This document shows positions 53,179 through 64,000 of a DNA stretch of 64,000 nt, in pieces (the first letter of the stretch is position 1; the number at the start of each line of letters is the position of its first letter). Origin of the DNA: Paracoccus wurundjeri (lineage in GTDB: Bacteria; Pseudomonadota; Alphaproteobacteria; Rhodobacterales; Rhodobacteraceae); NCBI RefSeq assembly GCF_030678915.1, contig NZ_JAUUTZ010000012.1, forward strand, positions 1 to 64,000, given 5' to 3'. The translations under genes were made by a program, and so were the position numbers. Below the pieces are notes generated by a model, which searched no databases, had not been told where the DNA came from, and worked only from the letters and a program-made list of their open reading frames with translations.

Positions 53179-53384
53179 GATGAGACGACGCTTTCACCAA
53201 GGCTTTTCGTTGCCTAGCAGGCGCGATTTCGCGCTGCAACTGCCATCAGCTCTGCCTGTGCCGTGTTCGGCGTTGAAATATGGTTTTCCGGTCGCACTGT
53301 TACGGCCAGCGCGAAATGATCCGGGGCGCTTCACCCGCAAGGCCACAAACGCTATCTATAACCAGAATATAGGGGAGGGCAGAG

Positions 53385-54863
53385 ATGACCATTCTGGCAA
53401 TGGACCAGGGTACAACCTCGTCACGGGCATTGGTGTTCAGCGACGATTTGCAGGTGCAGGCAAGCGCACAGCAGGAATTCGAACAGCATTTCCCGCGCTC
53501 GGGCTGGGTCGAGCATGATGCGGATGACATCTGGACGACAAGCGCCGCGACGGCGCGGGGCGCGATCGAAAAGGCGGGTAATCCGCGCATTGACGCTATC
53601 GGGATCACCAATCAGCGTGAGACGGTCCTGATCTGGGACCGCAAGACCGGAAAGCCCATATATCGCGCCATTGTCTGGCAGGATCGCCGGACGGCGGATC
53701 TTTGTGACCGCTTGAAGGATGAAGGGCACGAGGATGCCGTCCGGGCGGTGACCGGGCTGCTGCTTGACCCTTATTTCAGTGCGACGAAAATTGCCTGGAT
53801 ACTGGATCAGGTCGAAGGCGCGCGGGCGCGGGCCGAAGCCGGGGAACTTGCCTTTGGCACGGTGGATTGCTTCCTGATCTGGAAATTGACCGGCGGCAGG
53901 TCTCATGTGACGGATGCGACGAACGCCTCGCGGACATTGCTTTACGATATCCGCAAGGGCGACTGGTCGGATGACATGTGCCGCCTGTTCAACGTGCCAA
54001 GGGCGATCCTGCCTGATGTTCTGGACAGCGCCGCCGAGTTCGGCACCACCCGCGCCGATCTGTTCGGGCGCGAAATTCCCATTCAGGGCGTGGCGGGCGA
54101 TCAGCAGGCGGCGACAGTGGGTCAGGCCTGTTTCGACCCGGGCATGATGAAATCAACCTATGGCACCGGCTGCTTTGCGCTGCTGAACACGGGCGAACAG
54201 GCGGTGACCTCGGAAAACCGGCTGCTTACGACCATCGCCTATCAGTTGGATGGCAAGCCGGTCTATGCGCTGGAAGGGAGCATCTTCATCGCCGGAGCAG
54301 TGGTTCAGTGGTTGCGCGACGGGCTGAAACTGATCCGCGAGGCGAAAGAGACGCAATCCCTGTCCGAGCAGGCCGATGACAGCCAGCAGATCATCATGGT
54401 TCCGGCATTCACCGGGTTGGGCGCGCCGCATTGGAACCCTCGGGCGCGAGGGGCGGTGTTTGGGCTGACGCGCAATACCGGTCCGGCGGAATTCGCCCGT
54501 GCCGCGCTTGAAAGCGTTGGCTTCCAGACCCGCGATCTTTGGCATGCCATGGCCGCGGATTGGCAAGGCACCGGCGATGCGGCGGTGCTGCGGGTCGATG
54601 GCGGCATGACCGCCAGCGAGCCGGCAATGCAGTTTCTGGCGGATATTCTGGGCGCACCGGTCGATCGCCCCGTGAATACCGAAACGACCGCACAAGGCGC
54701 TGCCTGGCTGGCAGGTTTCCGCGCAGATTTATGCCCGGGACCACAGGAATATGCCAAAGCGTGGCGGCTTGATCGCAGATTCGAACCGCAAATGAGCGGG
54801 ACAGAGCGTGACCGGCGATATTCCGCATGGCAAAGGGCTGTTCAGGCGGTCATGGCGGTCTGA
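53385..54863 (+). CDS. glpK: Glycerol kinase
   Basis: A 492-residue FGGY kinase that phosphorylates glycerol to glycerol 3-phosphate. [19 protein letters not shown] is the phosphate-1 motif, [31 protein letters not shown] the glycerol-binding core, and [15 protein letters not shown] plus [20 protein letters not shown] later motifs. Full length for the family. A strong ribosome site (GGGGAGGG) precedes the ATG. No glpF or glpD is visible nearby. Divergent from the FbpC-like gene. Confidence 0.97.
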   Translation: MTILAMDQGTTSSRALVFSDDLQVQASAQQEFEQHFPRSGWVEHDADDIWTTSAATARGAIEKAGNPRIDAIGITNQRETVLIWDRKTGKPIYRAIVWQDRRTADLCDRLKDEGHEDAVRAVTGLLLDPYFSATKIAWILDQVEGARARAEAGELAFGTVDCFLIWKLTGGRSHVTDATNASRTLLYDIRKGDWSDDMCRLFNVPRAILPDVLDSAAEFGTTRADLFGREIPIQGVAGDQQAATVGQACFDPGMMKSTYGTGCFALLNTGEQAVTSENRLLTTIAYQLDGKPVYALEGSIFIAGAVVQWLRDGLKLIREAKETQSLSEQADDSQQIIMVPAFTGLGAPHWNPRARGAVFGLTRNTGPAEFARAALESVGFQTRDLWHAMAADWQGTGDAAVLRVDGGMTASEPAMQFLADILGAPVDRPVNTETTAQGAAWLAGFRADLCPGPQEYAKAWRLDRRFEPQMSGTERDRRYSAWQRAVQAVMAV

Positions 54864-54932
54864 TTCGGGCTTTGTGATTTTACGCAAGCGCGTTTTTCCG
54901 TAATATTACAAAAAAACGATAAGAGGGCAGTG

Positions 54933-55514
54933 ATGAACAGGTTTCTGAAACTCGCGATCGTCGCGCTTGTCGCCTCATGCGGGGGCGGCAACTACAAGGC
55001 GCCACGGAATCTTGACAATGCGTGTGCCATCGTGGCCGAGCGCCCGGCCTATCTGAATGCGATGAGAAAGGCTGAAAGGCGCTGGGGAATACCTGTCCAT
55101 GTGCAGATGGCGACCATCCATCAGGAATCCAAGTTCATCGGCAATGCCCGCACCCCGCATCGCTATCTTCTGGGCGTGATCCCGATGGGGCGGCAAAGCA
55201 GCGCCTATGGATATTCACAGGCGCTGGACGGCACCTGGGAAGAATATGTCGAGAAAACCGGAAAGCGCCGCGCAAGACGTGACCGGATCGACGATGCGAC
55301 CGATTTCATGGGATGGTACATGGATGGTTCGGCAAGAAGGCTTGGCATCTCGAAACTGGACGCGACATCGCAATATCTGGCCTATCACGAAGGTCGCGGA
55401 GGTTTCTCACGCGGATCCTATCGGTCCAAGGGATGGCTGATGAACGTGGCGAACAAGGTCGGATCGCGCTCGGAAACCTATCGCATGCAGCTGGCGTCCT
55501 GCGGAAGAGGGTGA
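54933..55514 (+). CDS. Lytic transglycosylase-like lipoprotein
   Basis: A 193-residue protein with a lipoprotein signal (MNRFLKLAIVALVASC, Cys at about 16). The mature part looks like a soluble lytic transglycosylase: a catalytic Glu in MATIHQESKFIGNART, YGYSQALDGTWEEY and YLAYHEGRGGFSRGSY match the SLT-type fold. It should cleave peptidoglycan at the periplasmic face. ATG 54933 chosen with GAGGG upstream; a GTG one codon earlier is possible. Followed by copy D of the hairpin repeat. Confidence 0.85.
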   Translation: MNRFLKLAIVALVASCGGGNYKAPRNLDNACAIVAERPAYLNAMRKAERRWGIPVHVQMATIHQESKFIGNARTPHRYLLGVIPMGRQSSAYGYSQALDGTWEEYVEKTGKRRARRDRIDDATDFMGWYMDGSARRLGISKLDATSQYLAYHEGRGGFSRGSYRSKGWLMNVANKVGSRSETYRMQLASCGRG

Positions 55515-55557
55515 TTTTTCCCGTCTGAAGCGAAATGCCGGTGTTGCGGCGGCAGAT

Positions 55558-55660
<103 letters not shown>

Positions 55661-55764
55661 AGGAAATGAATCCGGGCCGGGCGCGAGAGAAGGCAATAGC
55701 TACCCCATGGCCCGAGCCTTTATGAAACGCAGAGCATGATCCTTATATCCGGCGGTGGCGGGCT

Positions 55765-58700
55765 CTATGCCTGAAGGCTGCGCACGCCCACCTCGCCCTC
55801 GTCACGGGACCTGATCGCGGCGACGGCGGCTATGCTGCCTGCAGCGGTCGTGAAATAGGGGATTTTGTCATATAAGGCGACGGCGCGGATTTCGCGAGAA
55901 TCCGCAATGGCCTGTACCCCTTCGGTCGTGTTCAGGACCATCGTGATCTCGCCATTCTTCAGCCGGTCAACGATATTGGGGCGGCCCTCATAGACCTTGT
56001 TGACGCGTTGCGCCTCGACATTCCTGGCGGCCAGGAAATCGGCTGTCCCGCTGGTGGCGATGATCTGGAAGCCCATGTCGATGAGATCGCGGGCGGCGGA
56101 GGCCATGGCGTCGGTCTTGTCGGCATCCTTGATCGACAGGAAGATTTGCCCATCATGCGGCAGATTGCTTCCCGCCCCAAGCTGCGCCTTAAGGAAGGCG
56201 CGCGGGAAATTGCGGTCCCAGCCCATCACTTCGCCGGTCGAGCGCATTTCCGGGCCCAGCAGCGTATCGACACCGGGGAACCGGGCGAAAGGCATCACTG
56301 CCTCCTTGACCGAGAACCACGGTGTGTTGGGATCGGCCAATGTCAGCGGATCGGCGAAAGGCAGATCGTCTTCGGGACCGACCCCCTCGGGATAGGGATC
56401 GCGGGCGGGGAAATTCGACATAGGCTCGCCCGCCATCAGCCGCGCGGCAATCGAGGCGATGGCGCTGTCGGTGGCCTTGGCGACGAAGGGAACCGTGCGC
56501 GATGCGCGGGGATTTACCTCGAGCACATAGATATCACCATCCTTGAGCGCGAATTGCACATTCATCAGGCCGACGACATGCAGGGCGCGCGCCATCTCGA
56601 TGGTCTGGCGTTTCAGTTCCTGAATGGTCGCCTGATCCAGTGTATGCGGAGGCAGCGAACAGGCCGAGTCGCCGGAATGGACTCCGGCTTCTTCGATATG
56701 TTCCATGATTCCCGCGACATGGACATTTTCGCCGTCGCAAAGGGCGTCAACGTCAACCTCGATCGCGCCGGTCAGATAGCTGTCCAGCAGCACCGGGTTC
56801 TTGCCCGACACCACCACGGCCTCGTTGATGTAGCGTTTCAGGTGATCCATGTCCCGCACGATCTCCATCGCGCGGCCGCCAAGAACATATGACGGCCGGA
56901 TCACCAGCGGGAAGCCGATTTTCCCGGCGATTGCAATGGCATCGCTGTCGCTATGCGCGATGCCATTAACCGGCTGCTTCAGGTTCAGATCGTTCAGAAG
57001 CTTCTGGAACCGCTCGCGGTCCTCGGCAAGGTCGATCGCGTCCGGGGTGGTGCCAAGGATCGGGATTCCTTCGGCTTCAAGCGCATTGGCGAGTTTCAGT
57101 GGGGTTTGACCGCCGAACTGTACGATGACGCCGTGAAGCGTGCCGTTTTCCTTTTCGACCCGCAGGATTTCCAGCACATGTTCCAGTGTCAATGGCTCGA
57201 AATACAGTCGGTCCGAGGTATCGTAATCGGTGCTGACGGTCTCGGGGTTGCAGTTGACCATGATGGTTTCATAACCGGCATCGGTCAGTGCGAAACAGGC
57301 GTGACAGCAGCAATAATCGAACTCGATCCCCTGCCCGATCCGGTTCGGGCCGCCGCCAAGGATGACGACCTTTTTCGCCGCGGTCGGCCGGGATTCGCAT
57401 TCGACCTCACCCATCGCCGGGCTTTCATAGGTCGAATACATATAGGGCGTCTGCGCCTCGAATTCGGCGGCGCAGGTATCGATGCGCTTGAAGACCGGGC
57501 GGATATCCATCGAAACCCGGGCGCGGCGGATATCGTCCTCTTCCCGACCGGTCAGCATCGCAAGGCGGGCATCGGAAAAACCCATCATCTTGAGCGCCCG
57601 CAGGTCTTCGGCATCTGTCGGCAAGCCGTTTTCGCGGACCTTGTTTTCGGTATCGACGATTTCGCGCAGGCGTTGCAGGAACCACGGGTCGAAATGGGTG
57701 ATCCGCTGGATTTCATCGTCGCTCAGCCCGAGACGCATTGCCTGGGCGATAACGCGCAAACGGTCGGGCGTCTGTTTCGACAATGCGGCGATGACGGCAG
57801 GCTTGCCCTGTTCCGCAAAACCCTCGATGTTGATTTCATCCAGCCCGGTCAGGCCGTTTTCCATCGAGGTCAGGGCTTTTTGCAGCGATTCATGGAAGCT
57901 GCGGCCGATGGACATCACCTCGCCCACGGATTTCATTGCGGTTGTCAGCTCGGGCTTGGAGCCGGGGAATTTCTCAAAGGCGAAACGCGGGATTTTCGTC
58001 ACGACATAATCGATGGACGGCTCGAAGCTTGCCGGTGTGACTTTGGTGATATCGTTGTCCAGCTCGTCCAGCGTATAGCCGACGGCAAGTTTTGCGGCGA
58101 TTTTGGCGATCGGGAAACCTGTGGCCTTGGAGGCCAGCGCCGAGGAACGGCTGACGCGGGGGTTCATTTCGATCACGACCATACGGCCATCGGCGGGGTT
58201 GATCGCCCATTGCACATTCGATCCGCCGGTTTCAACGCCGATTTCGCGCAGCACCGCGATGCTGCCGTTCCGCATCATCTGATATTCGCGGTCGGTCAGT
58301 GTCAGGGCGGGGGCGACGGTGATCGAATCGCCGGTATGCACGCCCATCGGATCGACGTTTTCGATGGAACAGACGATGATGGCATTGTCGTTGCGGTCCC
58401 GCACGACCTCCATCTCGTATTCCTTCCAGCCCAGAAGGCTTTCGTCGATCAGAACCTGCGCCATGGGCGAGGCATCCAGCCCCGAGCGCACGATCCGTTC
58501 ATAATCGTCGCGGTTATAAGCTACCCCGCCACCGGTCCCGCCAAGGGTAAAGGCCGGTCGAATGATCGCGGGCAGGCCGATTTCCTCGAGCGCCTCCATG
58601 GCCGTGTTGACGCCGGCATTGATATCATATTTGCCGCTGGCGAGTTTTGGGGCCGAAACGATGGTCGCAAGCGGATTCTCCAGCCCGATCCGGTCCATGG

Positions 58701-59103
58701 CTTCCCGGAACAGCTTTCGATCCTCGGCCATTTCGATGGCGGAACGCTGCGCCCCGATCAGCTCGACGCCATAGCGGTTCAGCACACCCGAATCGGCAAG
58801 TGCAAGCGCGGTGTTCAGACCGGTTTGCCCGCCCATCGTCGGCAGCAGCGCGTCCGGGCGCTCTTTGGCGATGATCTTCTCGACGATTTCGGGGGTGATC
58901 GGCTCTATATAGGTCGCGTCCGCCATTTCGGGATCGGTCATGATCGTGGCGGGATTGGAATTGACCAGGATGACGCGATAGCCCTCTTCGCGCAGCGCCT
59001 TGCAGGCCTGTGCACCTGAATAATCGAACTCGCAGGCTTGCCCGATCACGATGGGTCCGGCACCGATGATCAGTATCGATTTGATATCGGTTCTTTTCGG
59101 CAT
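55765..59103 (-). CDS. carB: Carbamoyl-phosphate synthase large subunit
   Basis: An 1112-residue enzyme making carbamoyl phosphate for arginine and pyrimidines. Two ATP-grasp halves: the first begins [22 protein letters not shown], the second [21 protein letters not shown] near residue 600. [14 protein letters not shown] and the ATP sites are intact, and the C-terminal allosteric domain ends GVRSLQA. Slightly longer than E. coli CarB (1073). carA is not in the window. A long opposite-strand open frame here is a shadow. Confidence 0.98.
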   Translation of the reverse strand: MPKRTDIKSILIIGAGPIVIGQACEFDYSGAQACKALREEGYRVILVNSNPATIMTDPEMADATYIEPITPEIVEKIIAKERPDALLPTMGGQTGLNTALALADSGVLNRYGVELIGAQRSAIEMAEDRKLFREAMDRIGLENPLATIVSAPKLASGKYDINAGVNTAMEALEEIGLPAIIRPAFTLGGTGGGVAYNRDDYERIVRSGLDASPMAQVLIDESLLGWKEYEMEVVRDRNDNAIIVCSIENVDPMGVHTGDSITVAPALTLTDREYQMMRNGSIAVLREIGVETGGSNVQWAINPADGRMVVIEMNPRVSRSSALASKATGFPIAKIAAKLAVGYTLDELDNDITKVTPASFEPSIDYVVTKIPRFAFEKFPGSKPELTTAMKSVGEVMSIGRSFHESLQKALTSMENGLTGLDEINIEGFAEQGKPAVIAALSKQTPDRLRVIAQAMRLGLSDDEIQRITHFDPWFLQRLREIVDTENKVRENGLPTDAEDLRALKMMGFSDARLAMLTGREEDDIRRARVSMDIRPVFKRIDTCAAEFEAQTPYMYSTYESPAMGEVECESRPTAAKKVVILGGGPNRIGQGIEFDYCCCHACFALTDAGYETIMVNCNPETVSTDYDTSDRLYFEPLTLEHVLEILRVEKENGTLHGVIVQFGGQTPLKLANALEAEGIPILGTTPDAIDLAEDRERFQKLLNDLNLKQPVNGIAHSDSDAIAIAGKIGFPLVIRPSYVLGGRAMEIVRDMDHLKRYINEAVVVSGKNPVLLDSYLTGAIEVDVDALCDGENVHVAGIMEHIEEAGVHSGDSACSLPPHTLDQATIQELKRQTIEMARALHVVGLMNVQFALKDGDIYVLEVNPRASRTVPFVAKATDSAIASIAARLMAGEPMSNFPARDPYPEGVGPEDDLPFADPLTLADPNTPWFSVKEAVMPFARFPGVDTLLGPEMRSTGEVMGWDRNFPRAFLKAQLGAGSNLPHDGQIFLSIKDADKTDAMASAARDLIDMGFQIIATSGTADFLAARNVEAQRVNKVYEGRPNIVDRLKNGEITMVLNTTEGVQAIADSREIRAVALYDKIPYFTTAAGSIAAVAAIRSRDEGEVGVRSLQA

Positions 59104-59204
59104 GGTTCTGCCCCCGGCATGTCTAGGAGTTGCGCAAATCGTCCGGGGTTATAGCCAAGCGTGGCCTGTGCGCAAGGTGGCAACTGCCACAAGGTCCGAC
59201 AATG

Positions 59205-60839
59205 TCAGAAAAACGGGCCGGGATTGGCCAGCAATGTGAGCGCGGCGCTATAGCGATTCACGGCGAATGAATCGCTTGTCTGCGAACGTGCAAGATAGGT
59301 GCGAAGCAGCCGTTCGGTCGTTTCCTCCCCGGCGATATCCTTGAATGAATCGGTTCCAAGGACGCGTCTGGCGGCCTTGGAAAACTCATCCGCCTGCCGG
59401 TCGACATCCAGGCTCGCCATATATGGACCAAAGCCGAATGCGCCCTGAAACACCTGCCGCAAAGGTGGATTGCTGAGCAATTCGAACCAGTTCGCCCGAT
59501 CACTGCGGCCAGCCTCGGCTATGCGTGCGATCTCGCGCCGTGCATTCAATGCGAGCCGAAGGGATTCATCACTTTGCCCGATTCGGGATTCGAATTCACG
59601 ATCAACATAAGCCGTGGCGACTTTTTCCGCGGAATCGGTCATTTGCGATGAATCGTCGATCTTTTCCCTTGTCCGCAGCCGGAAGACATGACGGCGGAAG
59701 ACCTGTTCCAGTTTTGCGGGATCCGCGAATTCCGTCAGCGATTCGACATCGAAGATACTCTTCGCCTTTTCGGTGAATATCTCTTCTTTCTTCAGGAAGG
59801 AAAGCTTGCTGAAATCTTCGCCCAGATCGAACGCGCTTGTCAGGACATCTTGCAAATTATCGTTGCGCAGCAGCGCAAAGGTAATCGTGGCGTCCCGATC
59901 CTTGATCTCGAAAACCTTCTTCATCGTATCATGCGCTTTTTGGGTCGCACTGATCGTATCCTTGTCGAAACCGGTCAGGCCGATATTGCGAAGGAAAATT
60001 TCCGTTTGGTCTGATTTCGGCAGATTACGCCAGGTTTGCGCTTCGGTATCGGCCTCGATCTTCTGTTGAATGATGAAATCACGGTCATTAAACACATAGG
60101 CGCGGATAAGTTTCTCTGCCGTTGAGGGGTCGGCCAGTTCCTTGAAACTTTTGACACCGACAACCTCCTCCAGCGCTTTCAGAATCTTGGCCTTTTCGAC
60201 CGCGGGCCGGCTTTCCGTGGTGATCAGCAGTTTTTGCTCGCCCGAGCTATCGGTGTAGGAGGTGGATTTCCCGAAACCGTCCGGCAGGTTTAGCGCGACC
60301 GTCATCATTTTCCGCAATGAGGGGCTCTTGCGGGCTTTTGTCCAGAAAGCATGATCGTTCGTTGTGCTTTCTGCCAGTTTGACGATCTCGTCCTTTCGCC
60401 GCGTGGCAAAACCGGACACCTCTCTGGAATATCCCCTGAGGCCGATCCTTTCTTCTATCGGAACGCTCGCATCGATGCCGCCCGAGGCTTTGCGGTTGAA
60501 GTCGAAGCTTTCCGCAAGCCGAAGATATCGCTTGTCCGCAAGCCGATTGGCAAGCGAGCGGGGATCGTTCAGATCGGATTCCAGAACCTTCTTGATAAGC
60601 CCGCGATAATTTATTTCCGTTTCAAGCCCATGCGCCTTTAGCGCAACGCTTAACAGGCGGTAATCGCCCACCAGATCATCAGCGGTTTCGACATGCTGTA
60701 TGCGGTCGCGGTAGTAGTCGATTTCCCGCTTTACCACCGGATCGCGCGCAAGCACCTGTTTGCTTTTGGCTTCCGTGCGTTGCAGCAGATTCCATCCGGC
60801 GGGACCGCCGATACCCAAATTTACCGAAAACACCATCAC
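59205..60839 (-). CDS. DUF1217 domain protein
   Basis: A 544-residue protein matching DUF1217. It opens MMVFSVNLGIGGPAGWNLLQRTEAKSKQVLARDPVVKREIDYYRDRI and shows at least three related blocks, each with a LADPSTAEKLIRAYVFND-like or FADPAKLEQVFRRHVFRL-like end (residues about 130, 260, 400, 530). DUF1217 proteins are usually associated with flagellar loci in Rhodobacterales; none of those genes is visible here. No signal peptide; function unknown. Lies between carB and xthA, in the same direction. Confidence 0.85.
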   Translation of the reverse strand: MMVFSVNLGIGGPAGWNLLQRTEAKSKQVLARDPVVKREIDYYRDRIQHVETADDLVGDYRLLSVALKAHGLETEINYRGLIKKVLESDLNDPRSLANRLADKRYLRLAESFDFNRKASGGIDASVPIEERIGLRGYSREVSGFATRRKDEIVKLAESTTNDHAFWTKARKSPSLRKMMTVALNLPDGFGKSTSYTDSSGEQKLLITTESRPAVEKAKILKALEEVVGVKSFKELADPSTAEKLIRAYVFNDRDFIIQQKIEADTEAQTWRNLPKSDQTEIFLRNIGLTGFDKDTISATQKAHDTMKKVFEIKDRDATITFALLRNDNLQDVLTSAFDLGEDFSKLSFLKKEEIFTEKAKSIFDVESLTEFADPAKLEQVFRRHVFRLRTREKIDDSSQMTDSAEKVATAYVDREFESRIGQSDESLRLALNARREIARIAEAGRSDRANWFELLSNPPLRQVFQGAFGFGPYMASLDVDRQADEFSKAARRVLGTDSFKDIAGEETTERLLRTYLARSQTSDSFAVNRYSAALTLLANPGPFF

Positions 60840-60988
60840 ATCACCCCGATTACCGGAACATTCCGAACAGAATCTGCGGAACAGATGTAACGCGGCAGAG
60901 GCTGATAATTTATGAACGGATCGCTTGCGGGCGGCGGCTTGTAATTAAATCTTTAGATAACCCGCCCTGGTCGCTTCCGGACGATGCT

Positions 60989-61774
60989 TCAAAGATCGAA
61001 ACTCGCGAAGACCGGGGCATGATCGCTTGGTTTTTCCCAGCCGCGGACATCGCGCAATACCCGGCTGTTATGACCGGAATTGGCGATATCCGGGCTGGCC
61101 CAGATGTGATCCAGCCGGCGACCCTTGTCGGCGGCATCCCAATCCCGTGCGCGATAGCTCCACCATGAATAAAGCTGGCCGTCGGGAATATCCTTGCGGG
61201 TGATATCCACCCATTTCCCGGCGTCCTGCGCCTGCATCAGGTGTTCAACCTCGATGGGCGTATGGCTGACCACTTTCAGCAATTGCTTGTGCGACCAGAC
61301 ATCGTCTTCGCGCGGCGCGATGTTGAAATCACCGACCATGATCGAACGGCTGGGCCGCTCGGCATGGAAAACATCGCGCAGCTCGGTCACGAAATCCAGC
61401 TTCTGGCCGAATTTCGGGTTCAGTTCGCGGTCGGGAATATCGCCACCTGCCGGGATATACATGTTGTGGATGGTGATCCCGCTTTCGGTCCGTGCGGCAA
61501 CGTGGCGGGCATGGCCAAGTCCGGCGTAATCCCGGTCGCCCGCATCCTCGATCGGCAGGCGGGACAGGATCGCGACACCATTATAACCCTTCTGGCCGCG
61601 CGCGACGATGTGGTGATAGCCAAGTTCTCGAAATCCCTCCAGCGGGATCTTCTCGACCGGCGATTTGCATTCCTGAAGGCACAGGATATCCGGGCCTTCC
61701 TCTCGCAATAGCCGGGTGACCAGGGCTTCGCGCAGGCGGACGGAATTGATGTTCCAGGTGGCGAGTGTGAACAT
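60989..61774 (-). CDS. xthA: Exodeoxyribonuclease III
   Basis: A 261-residue DNA-repair nuclease of the exonuclease III/AP endonuclease family. MFTLATWNINSVRLREALVTRLLREEGPDILCLQECK has the active-site Asn and Glu, SIMVGDFNIAPREDDVW the catalytic Asp and Asn, and RRLDHIWASPD with a C-terminal SDHAPVFASFDL the His. Length is typical. Divergent from the MFS gene at 61926. Confidence 0.96.
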   Translation of the reverse strand: MFTLATWNINSVRLREALVTRLLREEGPDILCLQECKSPVEKIPLEGFRELGYHHIVARGQKGYNGVAILSRLPIEDAGDRDYAGLGHARHVAARTESGITIHNMYIPAGGDIPDRELNPKFGQKLDFVTELRDVFHAERPSRSIMVGDFNIAPREDDVWSHKQLLKVVSHTPIEVEHLMQAQDAGKWVDITRKDIPDGQLYSWWSYRARDWDAADKGRRLDHIWASPDIANSGHNSRVLRDVRGWEKPSDHAPVFASFDL

Positions 61775-61925
61775 ATGCGGGCTCCTTTGTTCGGGAACCT
61801 AGCCGCGGGATAAAGGCATGTCGAGCCAGAGCGGCGGGGCAAGCCGTCTTTTCCGCCATATTGACGCTTGGTGAAATGCGGCGCAGCAGCTAATGAGGGC
61901 GACAAAGTGAAAAAAGGGACGGCCC

Positions 61926-63242
61926 ATGCAGATCACCGTTGACGACGCTTTGGCACGGGGCGGCACAGGGCGCTTTCAATGGCGCCTGCTGGGGATATTC
62001 GGGCTTGTCTGGGCGGCGGACGCGATGCAGGTCATCGCAGTTGGCTTTGCCTGGCCATCGGTTGCCGCAAGTTTCGGGGTAGAGCGGGTCACCGCGCTTC
62101 AGATCGGAACGCTGTTCTTTCTGGGGATGTTCGTGGGCGCCTATGGTTTCGGACGGATTGCCGACCGGATCGGGCGGCGCAAGGTCTTGCTGCTGACCGT
62201 CGCGATGGATGCGATATTCGGCCTTGCCTCGGTGCTCGCCAATGATTTCACATTCTTGCTGGCAATGCGCTTCATGACCGGCGTCGCCGTCGGAGGCACC
62301 CTGCCCGTCGATTACGCGATGATGGCCGAGTTTCTGCCGCCGAAGAACCGGGGGCGCTGGCTGGTCTGGCTTGAAGGTTTCTGGGCGGTGGGAACCGTCG
62401 TCATCGCCGTGACCGCGTGGATTGCCACCTCGCTCGAAGCAGCCGCGCCCTGGAGATGGATCTTCGCGATTGCCGCCCTGCCCGCCCTGATCGGGATCTG
62501 GCTGCGGCTTTGGGTGCCGGAATCGCCCATGTACCTTATCCGCAACAAACGCGAACCCGAGGCGCGGCGGGTCGTCAATCGCGTTCTTTCGGTGAATGGG
62601 GCACCGCTGTTGGACGAAGGGACGCAGATCATTCCGGCTCCTGTTTCCGACGCGGCCGAACGTTCGATCTTCGGTCCGGCCCTGCGTGACCGGAGCATCG
62701 GGATTCTGGCCGTCTGGTTCCTTGTCTCGCTTTCCTATTACGGAGTGTTCGTCTGGGTCCCGGGGGAACTTGCGACCGAGGGTTTCGGTTTCGTGCGCGG
62801 CTTCGGCTTCGTGGTCATCCTCGCTCTTGCGCAGATACCGGGATATATGCTTGCCGCCTGGGGCGTCGAGGCGGTCGGGCGGCGCAATACGCTGATGGGC
62901 TTCCTGATCCTGAGCGCGGCGGGATGCGCATTATTCACGATTGCCGGTTCAACGGCGATGATCGCCATTTCGCTGATCATGATGAGCTTTGCGCTGCTTG
63001 GCACATGGGGCGCGCTTTACGCCTTTACGCCTGAACTCTATCCCACGAATCTGCGCGGCACCGGCATGGGCACCGCAAGCGCCGTTGCCCGGCTGGGCGG
63101 TATTCTCGCGCCCAGCCTTCTGGCATACGTCTTCGTCAAAGGATTTGGTTTCGCCATAGGCGTATTCGCCCTGCTTCTGCTTTTGGGGACAGCCGCCCTG
63201 TTGCTGGTGAAAGAGGAAACCCGCGATCGGGCAATCGGTTAG
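61926..63242 (+). CDS. MFS transporter, metabolite:H+ symporter-like
   Basis: A 438-residue major-facilitator protein with about 12 transmembrane helices. The conserved loop GFGRIADRIGRRKVLLLTVAMDAIFG lies near residue 75, and its equivalent between helices 8 and 9 is AWGVEAVGRRNTLMGFLIL near 318. FMTGVAVGGTLPVDYAMMAEFLPPKNRGRWL is typical of the sugar/aromatic-acid symporter subfamily. Substrate unknown; no enzyme neighbour hints at it. Confidence 0.9.
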   Translation: MQITVDDALARGGTGRFQWRLLGIFGLVWAADAMQVIAVGFAWPSVAASFGVERVTALQIGTLFFLGMFVGAYGFGRIADRIGRRKVLLLTVAMDAIFGLASVLANDFTFLLAMRFMTGVAVGGTLPVDYAMMAEFLPPKNRGRWLVWLEGFWAVGTVVIAVTAWIATSLEAAAPWRWIFAIAALPALIGIWLRLWVPESPMYLIRNKREPEARRVVNRVLSVNGAPLLDEGTQIIPAPVSDAAERSIFGPALRDRSIGILAVWFLVSLSYYGVFVWVPGELATEGFGFVRGFGFVVILALAQIPGYMLAAWGVEAVGRRNTLMGFLILSAAGCALFTIAGSTAMIAISLIMMSFALLGTWGALYAFTPELYPTNLRGTGMGTASAVARLGGILAPSLLAYVFVKGFGFAIGVFALLLLLGTAALLLVKEETRDRAIG

Positions 63243-63290
63243 GCGGCTTCGCGCTAAACATGGCGCATCATGCCTGACCTGCCTCTTTAC

Positions 63291-63391
<101 letters not shown>

Positions 63392-63410
63392 GGCAGCTTG
63401 CATGCCCGGT

Positions 63411-64000
63411 TCAATGCAGCCTGTTTTGACGCGCGTCAAGAAAGGCACATGCCGCCAGTCCCGCGCGCCTTCCCAAAGCAAGACATCCCGTGATCAGATA
63501 GCCGCCTGTCGGGGCCTCCCAATCAAGCATTTCGCCTGCGACGAATACGCCCGGCAGTGCCTTCAACTCCAGATCCGGGGTGATCGCGCTGCCCGCTACT
63601 CCGCCTGCGGTCGAGATCGCATGTTCAATCTCCATCGGTCCGTCATGACGCAGTATCAGGTTCCTGGCCAAAGCCGCCCAATCATCCGGGTCGTCAGGTC
63701 GAGGTTGTCCCCATTCCAGCAACAGCGCCGTTTTGACCGGATCTCCAAGTACCCGGCGCAGCCAGTTCCCGACCGAAAGCTTGCGCCTGGGCCTTCGAAA
63801 ACGCCCGGCAAGCACCTGATGGTCAAGATCCGGTACCAGATCGATATGGGCCACCTGACCGTCCCGAATCCGGGCGGCGATTTCATAGATGCCGCCGCCT
63901 TCGATCCCGTCGCGCGTGATGACCCATTCCCCACGGCTGACCTGTTCTCCGGCACGAAGGGCCACGCCCTTGACGGCCGATCCGAAAAAGCGCGCCATTT
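63411..64000 (-). CDS. BaiN/HI0933-like flavoprotein, C-terminal part
   Basis: Only the last 196 or so residues lie in the window; the gene continues past the right edge. GVFVAGEMLDWEAPTGGYLITGCLALGRRAGLAACAFL is the closing FAD-binding segment of the HI0933/BaiN-type NAD(P)/FAD oxidoreductases (also TIGR03862 type), and GAIYEIAARIR-like and HAISTAGGVAGSAITPDLELKALPG precede it. Redox role is unknown. No start can be given. Confidence 0.85.
   Translation of the reverse strand, partial: MARFFGSAVKGVALRAGEQVSRGEWVITRDGIEGGGIYEIAARIRDGQVAHIDLVPDLDHQVLAGRFRRPRRKLSVGNWLRRVLGDPVKTALLLEWGQPRPDDPDDWAALARNLILRHDGPMEIEHAISTAGGVAGSAITPDLELKALPGVFVAGEMLDWEAPTGGYLITGCLALGRRAGLAACAFLDARQNRLH

Noticed and set aside
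56953-59019. Long open frame of 688 codons on the plus strand
   Set aside because: It is the antisense of carB, whose protein is fully recognisable; high-GC codon bias keeps opposite frames open.

Overview
The window looks like a core chromosomal segment of a methylotrophic member of the Rhodobacterales, most like Paracoccus. The evidence is high-GC coding, a XoxF-type methanol dehydrogenase cluster beside glutathione-dependent formaldehyde oxidation genes, a PhyR-NepR-EcfG general stress locus, fused CysNC, and an alphaproteobacterial replication-origin neighbourhood. It holds about 66 protein genes, one of them truncated by the right edge. I see no tRNA, rRNA, CRISPR array, prophage or insertion sequence.

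Layout. At 0.4-1.7 kb are rpsT and an enoyl-CoA hydratase. At 1.8-16.5 kb is a one-carbon island. A leftward six-gene operon (periplasmic binding protein, beta-propeller, very acidic secreted protein, ABC ATPase, ABC permease, secreted protein) resembles the lut lanthanide-uptake genes of Methylorubrum. Divergent from it are an MxaD-like protein and a second beta-propeller. Then come leftward xoxF, cytochrome c, xoxJ and a CXXCW protein, followed by gfa, flhA, a ClpP-like protease, an acetyltransferase and fghA. Together these carry methanol to formaldehyde in the periplasm and formaldehyde to formate via glutathione in the cytoplasm.

At 16.7-29.0 kb are heat-shock genes (grpE, hrcA), rph-rdgB-ridA-hemW-ybaN, and then parB-parA-rsmG-mnmG-mnmE-rho-hemJ, all pointing left. 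Two perfect 16-bp parS palindromes lie inside the starts of rsmG and mnmG. At 29.0-29.5 kb is a gene-free AT-rich stretch with DnaA-box-like sequences, my candidate oriC. To its right aroE-coaE-dnaQ point the other way, so genes on both sides run away from it.

At 31.7-45.9 kb are a YihY membrane protein, the general stress locus (phyR divergent from nepR-ecfG-histidine kinase), a Pqi lipid-transport operon with PqiA split in two, thioredoxin/LON/Trm112/rhomboid genes, and sulfate activation (cysD-cysNC). At 46.0-55.5 kb is a tightly overlapped leftward run mutY-alkB-pxpB-pxpC-pxpA, then dciA-dsbA, an FbpC-like ATPase, glpK and a lytic transglycosylase. At 55.7-64.0 kb are carB, a DUF1217 protein, xthA, an MFS transporter and the C-terminal part of a flavoprotein.

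Five copies of a dispersed intergenic hairpin repeat punctuate the window. In two of them the hairpin apex is replaced by a G or C homopolymer of 45-49 bases, and a third C tract lies at the left end. These are probably sequencing or assembly faults at a strong hairpin, but deserve checking. The most interesting biology is the lanthanide/methanol island, including a possible operator motif shared by two of its promoters.
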